From: Bradyrhizobium cosmicum
GTDB lineage: Bacteria; Pseudomonadota; Alphaproteobacteria; Rhizobiales; Xanthobacteraceae
Assembly: GCF_007290395.2 (NCBI RefSeq)
Contig: NZ_CP041656.2
Span: 4,526,001 to 4,590,000, forward strand
Direction of reading: 5' to 3'
DNA: 64,000 nucleotides
Part shown: positions 45,801 through 52,318 of the stretch, piece by piece
Position numbering within the stretch: the first letter of the stretch is position 1
Layout of the letters: every line of letters begins with the position of its first letter
Notes under the pieces: model-generated
The model's input: only the letters and a program-made list of their open reading frames with translations
Told to the model about the DNA's origin: nothing
Database searches by the model: none
Made by a program: the position numbers and the translations under genes

Positions 45801-46370
45801 TCGCTGTCGCACGCGCCGGTCCCGTGGAGCGAGAACGAGCTGTTCACCTATTTGCGCACCGGCCATTCGCGCTATCACGGCGTCGCCGCCGGCCCGATGG
45901 CGCCGATCGTCAGGGATCTAAAGGCCCTGCCCGATCATGATATCCGCGCGATGGCGGTCTATCTCAATTCGTTCAACGAAGACGCGGCCGATGCGCCCGC
46001 ACTCGCCGCGAAACTCGAAAGCGCAACGCAAGTCACCACCGCTGCCTCCACCGGCGCGCGCCTCTACCAGGGCGCCTGTGCCGTCTGCCATGAGGTCGGC
46101 GGCCTGCCGCTGTTCGGCAGCAGGCCCTCGCTCGCGCTGAACAGCAATCTGCACAGCGCAAAAGCGGACAACCTCGTGCAGGTGATCCTGCACGGCATTG
46201 CCGATCCGGTCTCCAGCGATCTCGGCTACATGCCCGCTTTCAGGAACAGCATGAGCGACGCGCAAGTCGAGGAGCTCGTCACCTTCCTGCGCAAGCAGTT
46301 CGCGCCGGACAAGCCGGCCTGGACCGGTGTGCAAGAGACGATCGCGAGGGTTCGCACATCAACGCATTAG
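42849..46370 (+). CDS. Nicotinate dehydrogenase large subunit, molybdopterin plus three c-type hemes (NicB-like)
   Basis: This 1173-residue fusion has a molybdopterin-binding part covering about residues 1-720 (VDLGTGIRTALGQIVAEEL, AGCYGRNCADDVTADALLLSRA, GVGESASVPSAAAIANAI). A membrane helix near 750-772 follows, then three cytochrome c domains with CAECH (805), CSACH (951) and CAVCH (1077). This is the layout of NicB-type nicotinate hydroxylase and some isoquinoline or aldehyde oxidoreductases, where electrons pass to the respiratory chain instead of NAD or oxygen. It would make 6-hydroxynicotinate. It converges with the dioxygenase gene, stop codons overlapping. Confidence 0.82.
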   Translation: MAFPLPNEAERQPGSLVVVHTVDEVTSETFIRITADGSVTAYNGHVDLGTGIRTALGQIVAEELDVSFARVVVVLGDTALVPNQGATIASETIQITAVPLRKAAAQARHFLIARAAEWLELPAADLRIEDGLVRGRDNRSVSYGELIGGKTIRLELTEDVTVKPVGDYAIVGQSMPRVDLPAKATGELTFVHDIRVPGMLHGRVVRPPYAGVDAGPFVGTSLIAVDESSVRDIPGLIAVVRIGDFVGVVAEREEHAIRAAEQLAVSWRPTPALTDLADVETALRANPSTPRTLIDKGDVDAAIASAARPMQRTYVWPYQMHASIGPSCAVADFRDGNIRVWSGTQNPHLLRGDLALLIERPESEIEVIRLEAAGCYGRNCADDVTADALLLSRAVGRPVRVQLTREQEHAWEPKGTAQLIDVNGGLDADGGIAAYDLATRYPSNAAPTLALLLTGRVSSEPAVLQMGDRTAIPPYDYDNMRVVAHDMAPIVRASWFRGVSALPNTFAHESYIDEAATEAGVDPIEYRLRYLKDQRAVDLVNAVAERAGWTPRPVREDKDGEIVHGRGFAYALYVHSKFPGYGAAWSAWVADVAVNKTTGDVSVTRVVAGQDSGLMINPDGVRHQIHGNVIQSTSRALMEEVSFERGAVAAREWGAYPIIPFPDVPKIDVLMLPRPDQPPLGVGESASVPSAAAIANAIFDATGVRFREPPFTPERILKGLHGETSPVPQALPAPAALPPSRIWESPFVKRAGIFATIAAVCTAAIGIGAALMPGRAIAPIARPDASVYSAATIARGQQLAALGNCAECHTSLTGALNAGGRALETPFGTIYSTNITPDVETGIGAWSYPAFERAMRDGLHRDGRQLYPAFPFTHFARTSDADMQALYAYLMAQPSVRAIPPANALAFPFNLRPLLAGWNALFHDAKEFKPDPAKSGAWNRGAYLVESLGHCSACHSPRNALGAEQRNAYLAGGFAEGWEAPPLTSLSHAPVPWSENELFTYLRTGHSRYHGVAAGPMAPIVRDLKALPDHDIRAMAVYLNSFNEDAADAPALAAKLESATQVTTAASTGARLYQGACAVCHEVGGLPLFGSRPSLALNSNLHSAKADNLVQVILHGIADPVSSDLGYMPAFRNSMSDAQVEELVTFLRKQFAPDKPAWTGVQETIARVRTSTH

Positions 46371-47335
46371 TCGTGCCTCTTCGCCTCCACCGGCGGCGTG
46401 CCATGGGTGTGGAAGGACTCGATCGTCTTCAGGCCCCACGCCTGCCCCTTCTTGCGCTCTTCTTCCGTCCATACGATAGGCTTCCAGTCGGGCGCGAGGA
46501 TCAGCCGCGCGCCGGCATTGGCGACCTCGACGCGGTTGCCGCCGGGCTCGTAGACGTAGAGGAAGAAGGTCTGCTGGATCGCGTGCTTGTGCGGACCAGT
46601 CTCGATGTGGACGCCGTTCTCCAGAAAGATGTCGGCGGCGCGCAGGATCTCCTCGCGGCTGTCGAGCGCGTAGGTGACGTGGTGGAAGCGACCGGGCACG
46701 CCGGAATGGTCGAGCGAATAGGCGAAATCGTAGCTCTTGTTGGACATCGTCAGCCACATCGCCGCTTCCCGTCCGTCATTGAGCACGATCTGCTCGGTGA
46801 GGCGGCAGCCGAGATAGTTCTCGAAGAACTCGCGATTGGCCTTGATGTCGGTGGCCAGGCAGTTGAGATGGTCGAGGCGGCGGACGTTGACGCCGCGCGC
46901 GGGAAAACGTTGCGCCTGGTTCTTCAGGGCCGGCTTCAATTCCGGCGGTGCCTGATACCATTCGGTCTCGTAATAGAGTTCGACGATGTGGCCGTCGGGA
47001 TCCCTGCAGCGGAAGGTCGGCCCCTGCCCCATGTCGCCGTCGATCCAGCCGATGTCGAAGCCGGAGCCCTTGAGCGCGGCGACGCGCCGCTCCAGCGCCT
47101 GCTGGCTGCGCGCGCGTAGCGCCATATGCTCCATGCCTGATGTCTTCGAGGCCGTGAGCTTCAACGAATAGCGCTCGTAATCGTCCCAGCCACGCAGGTA
47201 GACGGAGTCACCCTTCTGCCCGCTCACGGTCATGCCCATGACGTCGACGAAGAATTTCAGGCTCTCGTCCGGCTTCGGCGTCAGCAGTTCCATGTGACCG
47301 AGATGGGCGAGATCGAGGATCGGTTCGGGCTGCAT
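46367..47335 (-). CDS. Type I extradiol ring-cleavage dioxygenase
   Basis: This 322-residue vicinal-oxygen-chelate protein has two glyoxalase-like modules. The predicted Fe(II) facial triad in the C-terminal module is His 156 (LDHLNCLATDI), His 219 (GRFHHVTYAL) and Glu 270 (GNRVEVANAG). The catechol 2,3-dioxygenase signature is nearby. It would open a catechol next to its hydroxyls. GGAGGAAACC precedes ATG at 47335. Its promoter block is almost identical to that of tetR at 26.4 kb, so it belongs to that regulon rather than to the nicotinate genes beside it. The exact catechol is unknown. Confidence 0.85.
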   Translation of the reverse strand: MQPEPILDLAHLGHMELLTPKPDESLKFFVDVMGMTVSGQKGDSVYLRGWDDYERYSLKLTASKTSGMEHMALRARSQQALERRVAALKGSGFDIGWIDGDMGQGPTFRCRDPDGHIVELYYETEWYQAPPELKPALKNQAQRFPARGVNVRRLDHLNCLATDIKANREFFENYLGCRLTEQIVLNDGREAAMWLTMSNKSYDFAYSLDHSGVPGRFHHVTYALDSREEILRAADIFLENGVHIETGPHKHAIQQTFFLYVYEPGGNRVEVANAGARLILAPDWKPIVWTEEERKKGQAWGLKTIESFHTHGTPPVEAKRHD

Positions 47336-47438
47336 GGTTTCCTCCAGGCTTGACTGCGATCCGCCAGACCGGATCGCGCATCCGGATGCACGGCTGCGAT
47401 CAGCTCATGCATCCGGGGCGGCACCGAGGCCGCAGTTT

Positions 47439-47477
47439 ATTTGTACTAATGTACAAATGATTAGGTCTCGTCAACAA
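47439..47477 (-). promoter_or_regulatory. TetR promoter and operator, copy 2
   Basis: TTTGTAC-TAAT-GTACAAA (47440-47457) has the same arms as copy 1. A minus-strand TTGACG -35 is at 47474-47469. The 39-base block differs from 26389-26427 at four positions. It lies about 105 bases upstream of the extradiol dioxygenase start. Confidence 0.8.
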
Positions 47478-47693
47478 ACTCGTGTTGCTGGGCTTACCCC
47501 GACACCGCCCATTTTGCTCCGACCAGATCTCGCGCGTTGCGCGGGCAACCGCAGCGCCTCCTGGCCGCCGGACGCGCGCGCGACAATTTGTTCTCCTGCC
47601 TGAGCTGATCTTGATGGCAGCTGCTATCTAAAGGTGTAATGTCTGGAACCCGTGCGGCAGGACGATAGGCGCGCCGGGAGTCGGGGGAGCTCG

Positions 47694-48920
47694 ATGGCCA
47701 AGCGATCCATGAGCGCGCAGCCGGCCGGCAATTCGGCGCCGGGACGCATCGCCACGATACGCGCCGCCGGCGTCGCCGAGACCAGCATCGAAAATGCCGA
47801 GCTTCTCCCACGGCTCGCGCAAGAGTGGACTTATCTCCTGCGCGTGCGCTCGCGATGGGCTTCCGATCCAGAGCAACGCAAATCCATCGGCAAACGCGCC
47901 GCCAAGGACCTCGAGCGCGTGGGTATTTCGTCCAAACGATTGCGCGAGTTGGCGCACGTAAACCGTATCGAGGTCGAACTGTACGATTGGGATCGTCGGG
48001 ATAAGGAGGCTTGCGCGATCCATGAGGCCGCCTGCGAAATTCCCTGGGAATACCTGCTCAGCGCCGGCACGCGCGCGGAGGGCCGTTACCACAGCACCTT
48101 GATTTCTCGCCTTTTCGGCCGCGGTTTTGCGAAGGTCAGGCCGCACCCGCCGAACAGCGTCCTCTTCGTCGAAAGCGCGCCTGGGCGCTTCGATGACGAG
48201 TACGGATTCGAGGACGAGGAAAAGCGCATCGATGTCGCGATTGGTGCATCTGGCAGAAAAGACGACGATCCATACCGGACGATCCTACGAACGCCCCAAA
48301 AAAGCGAACTCGCCAAGGAAGTCCGCCGTAAGAATTGGGAGGCGATCCACGTCACCGGGATTGATACCCACCAGGCCGGGTGGATGGTCAAAGATTTCTA
48401 TCCGGACATGAAGAGGATGAAAGAGGCGCTCTTCAATGCGACCATCGACGAGGCCGGACGGGTGCCTGATGGAATGATCCTCCGCGAGGCCCATGAAAGC
48501 GAGCTTCCCGTTCTATACGAAGATCTTGCCGAGACCCTTGTGAATCCGACCACCCCACCTCGGCTCGTGACGCTCAATCTCTACTATTCCGGCGCGCGCA
48601 TCGCGCGCGAACTGGTCAGAAAGGGAGCCCACGTCGCTCTCGGCTTTCTCGACGAGATCGACGACGATGTCGCGGAACTGTTCTTCCAGACATTCTACTG
48701 GAACTGGCGCTACGGAACGAAAGACCAGATCCTATCGATTCCGGACGCCTTCCTGATGTCGTGGGAGGCGATGCCGCTGGACGTACACGGCACGTCGATC
48801 GTGATCTGGATGGGACGTAGTGTCTTCGAAGAGGGCAGCGAATCCATCAAGAGGCCGACGTCGAGATCGCGTCCGGCGAGGAAGAAGGCATCTTCCCGAA
48901 AGAAGAGGGCCGCCTCATGA
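47694..48920 (+). CDS. CHAT-fold protein lacking the catalytic cysteine
   Basis: In this 408-residue protein, CHAT (caspase HetF-associated) features are visible: CEIPWEYLL near residue 118, a strand with AIHVTGIDTH (His 219 and 226), and PRLVTLNLYYSGARIARELVRKGAHVALGFLDEIDDDVAELFF. In active CHAT proteases the last block reads NACxSG. Here it is NLYYSG, so the nucleophilic Cys is Tyr 297. The N-terminus has a helical region and the C-terminus a basic tail (RPARKKASSRKKR). GGGGGAGC precedes ATG 47694. The gene is the first of three coupled genes. Role unknown: a pseudo-enzyme scaffold or sensor is my inference. Confidence 0.65.
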   Translation: MAKRSMSAQPAGNSAPGRIATIRAAGVAETSIENAELLPRLAQEWTYLLRVRSRWASDPEQRKSIGKRAAKDLERVGISSKRLRELAHVNRIEVELYDWDRRDKEACAIHEAACEIPWEYLLSAGTRAEGRYHSTLISRLFGRGFAKVRPHPPNSVLFVESAPGRFDDEYGFEDEEKRIDVAIGASGRKDDDPYRTILRTPQKSELAKEVRRKNWEAIHVTGIDTHQAGWMVKDFYPDMKRMKEALFNATIDEAGRVPDGMILREAHESELPVLYEDLAETLVNPTTPPRLVTLNLYYSGARIARELVRKGAHVALGFLDEIDDDVAELFFQTFYWNWRYGTKDQILSIPDAFLMSWEAMPLDVHGTSIVIWMGRSVFEEGSESIKRPTSRSRPARKKASSRKKRAAS

Positions 48921-50017
48921 TTCCGATCAAGGTCGACCTGGACGTCGCAGGGGAAATCAACTACTCGCTGCTGCATAATAACAGGCCCTTGCTCAAAAAG
49001 CTGACGCTGACGCGGCTGGTTGAGGGCCCTGTCGAAGCGATCGCAATTCAAGTCGAGCTCTGCGTCGGCGCAGAGAATTACCCTTACCGCTACACGATCC
49101 CGATCATGACGGAATTGCAGCTGCCGCTGTTCTCCAAAGTGATCGTCCCCCTCACCGCCGGCCTGACGCGTTCGCTGCACGAACGAGTGCAGTCCGCCGT
49201 TTACGTGAGAGTGACTTGTGGCGGAAAGACAGCGTTCGAGGAAACAAGGCGCGTCACCCTGATCCCTGTTGACGAGTGGGTCGACGACACCAGGAATAAC
49301 CCGTGGCTGCCTTGCTTCGTGCTGCCCAGGGATCCCGCAATTCTTGCAATCATCCAGGCCTCGCGACGCTATCTGATTGGCATTCTCGACGATCCCGGAG
49401 CAGGGTTCGACGGCTATCAGCAAGACGAAGAGGGCGCCGTCGACCGCCAGGTCCAGGCCATCTGGACCGCACTGGTGAACGAATATCGTTTCCAGTACAT
49501 CAATCCTCCTCCCGCCTATTCCGAGCAAAGTCAGCGGCTGCGCACGCCGAGCGAGATCGTCGCGTCCAACACCGGCACCTGCATCGACCTCGCGCTGTTG
49601 CTCGCCTCTTGTCTCGAATATGTCGGCATCTTTCCGGTCGTCGTGCTGCTCAGCGGGCATGCTTTCGTCGGCTATTGGCGATCTGAAAAGGCGCATGACG
49701 ACTTCGTGGGCGTGATCAAGATACCAGCAACGGTGGCGAGCGTTGGCGACGCGGCCACCCGGGATGCGGGATTGCCCTACGTCGATCCTTATGGCTGGCG
49801 GCTCACCAAAATCAGCTACGCCGAAATCAGGGCCTATGTGACGTCAGGCGATCTCGTGATGCTCGAGGCCACCTACCTGACGGGAGCCTATGGGTTCAAG
49901 GACGCGCAAACCGAAGGTCGAGCCAACATGCGCAGCCAGAAGGAATTCGACAGCCTGCTCGACATCCAGCGCGCACGCGAATTGAACGTCACACCGCTTC
50001 CGATCATCAACGAATGA
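48917..50017 (+). CDS. Transglutaminase-like cysteine hydrolase
   Basis: This 366-residue protein has an N-terminal beta-rich domain (about 1-120) and a transglutaminase-like domain near 180-300. The predicted triad is Cys 222 (NTGTCIDLALLLASCLE), His 248 (LSGHAFVGYW) and Asp 290 (YVDPYGWRL). The RTPSEIV...GTCIDLALL...GHAF pattern is shared with a domain found in large predicted conflict proteins carrying DUF4011/DUF3320-type regions. It could be a protease, deamidase or crosslinking enzyme. ATG overlaps the CHAT gene stop (ATGA), and its own stop overlaps the next start. Confidence 0.7.
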   Translation: MIPIKVDLDVAGEINYSLLHNNRPLLKKLTLTRLVEGPVEAIAIQVELCVGAENYPYRYTIPIMTELQLPLFSKVIVPLTAGLTRSLHERVQSAVYVRVTCGGKTAFEETRRVTLIPVDEWVDDTRNNPWLPCFVLPRDPAILAIIQASRRYLIGILDDPGAGFDGYQQDEEGAVDRQVQAIWTALVNEYRFQYINPPPAYSEQSQRLRTPSEIVASNTGTCIDLALLLASCLEYVGIFPVVVLLSGHAFVGYWRSEKAHDDFVGVIKIPATVASVGDAATRDAGLPYVDPYGWRLTKISYAEIRAYVTSGDLVMLEATYLTGAYGFKDAQTEGRANMRSQKEFDSLLDIQRARELNVTPLPIINE

Positions 50018-51414
50018 CGGCATCGAACATGTCACAGTTTGACGCGGAGGATCCCCGCCGTTACCGGTCGCTGATCAAGGCGGCCGAGGATCACGACGAC
50101 CTGTTCAAGGCTCTCTACGTCGATCATGATGACAGGATGGACTCCGTGGCAGGCCTGCGACGGCGCCGGCGGAGCGCATCCAACTCGCCCGACGGCAACA
50201 TTCTTGCGGCTTCGCTGGTCGAGGAAAACGGCGTCCTGCGCTGGTATGACGGCGTTCCGGCCCGGGAGGAAGCGCCGCAGCGCCGCCGCCGTGCACGACG
50301 TGCCGGAGGGCCGCCACCGCTTCCGGACCAGACGGTCGTTCTGATCAAGGAGTTTCCGAGGCTTCAGCCCAACAGGGCTGCCGCTGCCATCGGCGCGATC
50401 GACATGCGCCTCAATTCCGCGATCGGCGTCTCGCTGCAATCCCACCTCAGACAATTGCGGGGCGGACCGCGAAAATTCGTCATCGATGCCAATGATGTCC
50501 ACGGACCGTTCAAGGGCCGGACCTTGTTGCTCGTCCACGGGACCTTCTCCAACGCCGTCAACATGGTTGGCGAATTCGAAGCGACGACGGACGGCCAGGC
50601 ATTTCTCAATGCCGCTTTGAACGGACCCGACAAGTACGACCAGGTTCTCGTGTTCGAGCACGCGACGCTCGCCGTAAGCCCGGTGCTGAATGCGCTCGAG
50701 CTCGGACGCGCTTTCAGCGGCGCCACCGGAGCGGTCCACGTCATCGCCCACAGCCGCGGGGGATTGATCGTTCGCTGGTGGCTGGAAGCGTTCGGCGCAG
50801 CGCTCAAAGCCGAGACGCGCGTCGTCTTCGCGGGCTCGCCGCTGTACGGCACCTCGCTGGCTGCGCCTGACAAGCTCCAGCACGCGTTGAGCCTGATCTC
50901 CAATATCGGGACGTTTGCCGAGAAGACGCTGACGCTCGTCGGCGCTGCCAATCCGTTTCTCTGGGTCGCGGGCAAGCTGGTCGAGGTGGTGATGACCGTC
51001 ACCGGGACACTCGCCCACACGCCTCTCCTTGACGGGCTCATCGCGCTCGTTCCGGGGCTGTTCGGACAATCCCAGATATCCAACAACTACGAACTCAATT
51101 TGCTTCGACTAGGTCCTTGCACGACGCAGCCTGCATATTTCGTCGTCAAGTCGAATTTCGCGACGGTGGACCCCGGATGGCAGTTCTGGAAAAACTTCAG
51201 AGCGCTACGGGGTGCCGACCTTGCGGCCGACCAGATTTTCCCCGGCGACAACGACCTCGTGGTCGATACTGGCTCGATGACCAACCTGGGAGAGACAGAC
51301 TTTCCGCTGAAAATCCGGGACATCGAGGATTTTGGCAACGATCCCGAAGTCTGGCACTGCAACTATTTTCGCCAGAAGAGAACCATCGACTTCATCCGGC
51401 GCAATCTCCCTTAG
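50014..51414 (+). CDS. Alpha/beta-hydrolase (lipase/esterase-like)
   Basis: This 466-residue protein has a disordered, Arg-rich N-terminal region of about 110 residues. An alpha/beta-hydrolase fold follows. The oxyanion strand is TLLLVHGTFSNAVNM near residues 170-184. The nucleophile elbow is IAHSRGG with Ser 247. Candidate acids are Asp 412 and Asp 414 (GDNDLVVD), and the base is His 448 (WHCNYF). A helical lid region lies between about 290 and 350, with hydrophobic stretches that could touch membrane. It may act on lipids or on a protein modified by its partners. The start overlaps the previous stop by four bases. Confidence 0.72.
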   Translation: MTASNMSQFDAEDPRRYRSLIKAAEDHDDLFKALYVDHDDRMDSVAGLRRRRRSASNSPDGNILAASLVEENGVLRWYDGVPAREEAPQRRRRARRAGGPPPLPDQTVVLIKEFPRLQPNRAAAAIGAIDMRLNSAIGVSLQSHLRQLRGGPRKFVIDANDVHGPFKGRTLLLVHGTFSNAVNMVGEFEATTDGQAFLNAALNGPDKYDQVLVFEHATLAVSPVLNALELGRAFSGATGAVHVIAHSRGGLIVRWWLEAFGAALKAETRVVFAGSPLYGTSLAAPDKLQHALSLISNIGTFAEKTLTLVGAANPFLWVAGKLVEVVMTVTGTLAHTPLLDGLIALVPGLFGQSQISNNYELNLLRLGPCTTQPAYFVVKSNFATVDPGWQFWKNFRALRGADLAADQIFPGDNDLVVDTGSMTNLGETDFPLKIRDIEDFGNDPEVWHCNYFRQKRTIDFIRRNLP

Positions 51415-52106
51415 CCCGCCGGCACCGACAGCTTCGCCGCATGCTCATGGAATAGCGCCCGCAGCTTTCGCCGCAGCGGCATCAACGCCTTCGACGCAAG
51501 ACCGAGCTTGCCCGAAGGCGCAATCAGATAGGCCTGGGTTTCGTCCTCGATGACGTGTTGCGCGTAGCCGGCCCTTGCGAGCTGCCGCCCGAGCGCACGC
51601 GTATCATATGGACGCATCGCCTCTCGCACCTTGCTGCGGTAATCGGCGTCGGTGAAGAACAGCGCGTGCGCGAGCTCGTGCGTCAGGGTGCTGCCGCGGC
51701 CTTCGTAGACGCCGATGACGTAAAAGCGTCCGCGCAACCTCGCGAACAATCCGAGCAGCCGCTTCTCCTTGCGCGTGAGCGGATCGAACGCGCCGGCATG
51801 GAACGGCGCAAACGCCGTCGAAGGCACGTTGAAGCCGGACCAGTCCTGATAGTAGGTGAAATTGCCGTGTCGCGCGGCATACCAGTCCATGTACTGCTCG
51901 AGCGAGAACACCCGCCCGTGAAACTCCGGCGACTCGTATTGCTCCTGCACGCGCAGGAAGGTCGATGTCAGCTCGTACTGCGTCTTGAATCGAAGCAGAT
52001 AGATGCCCGGCCCGACGCGCGTCTTGACGATTTTTCCCGACATCCGTCCCGTCCCCCTCGCCGGCCGTCGCGACTTCCGTCCTTCGTCAACCGCTGTTCC
52101 GTACAT
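51411..52106 (-). CDS. HExxH putative metallopeptidase
   Basis: This protein of up to 231 residues has THELAHALFF near residues 142-151, the zinc-binding HExxH motif, and downstream acidic residues (VIEDETQAYL near 185-193) that may provide the third ligand. The rest is not assigned to a family. No signal peptide is obvious, though basic residues are abundant at the N-terminus. ATG at 52106 is used, and an internal ATG at 52043 is also possible. It converges on the alpha/beta-hydrolase, their stops overlapping, and diverges from the HerA-like gene. Confidence 0.6.
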   Translation of the reverse strand: MYGTAVDEGRKSRRPARGTGRMSGKIVKTRVGPGIYLLRFKTQYELTSTFLRVQEQYESPEFHGRVFSLEQYMDWYAARHGNFTYYQDWSGFNVPSTAFAPFHAGAFDPLTRKEKRLLGLFARLRGRFYVIGVYEGRGSTLTHELAHALFFTDADYRSKVREAMRPYDTRALGRQLARAGYAQHVIEDETQAYLIAPSGKLGLASKALMPLRRKLRALFHEHAAKLSVPAG

Positions 52107-52108
52107 GG

Positions 52109-52124
52109 TAAATCATTCCTTAAC
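52109..52124. promoter_or_regulatory. CtrA-like box, weak
   Basis: TAAATCATTCCTTAAC resembles the alphaproteobacterial CtrA consensus TTAA-N7-TTAAC with one mismatch. It sits in the 212-base divergent gap between the HExxH gene and the HerA-like gene. A single short match of this type is expected by chance now and then. Confidence 0.25.
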
Positions 52125-52318
52125 GGATCGCGACAAGATGGGCCCAGAAAAGCAGCATTTTCCCGCCGATTCCGGGAGCAAGCATACAGTCGGAACAAAT
52201 CTCATGGCCGAATTGTCGCAGATTTAAGAAAACGCCTGCACCTGCTGCTTAACCGTTTGTGCAGCCCCGCCTCTCATAGTCGGGGTTAAACTCCTCGCTC
52301 ATTCCAGGTTCATTCATC

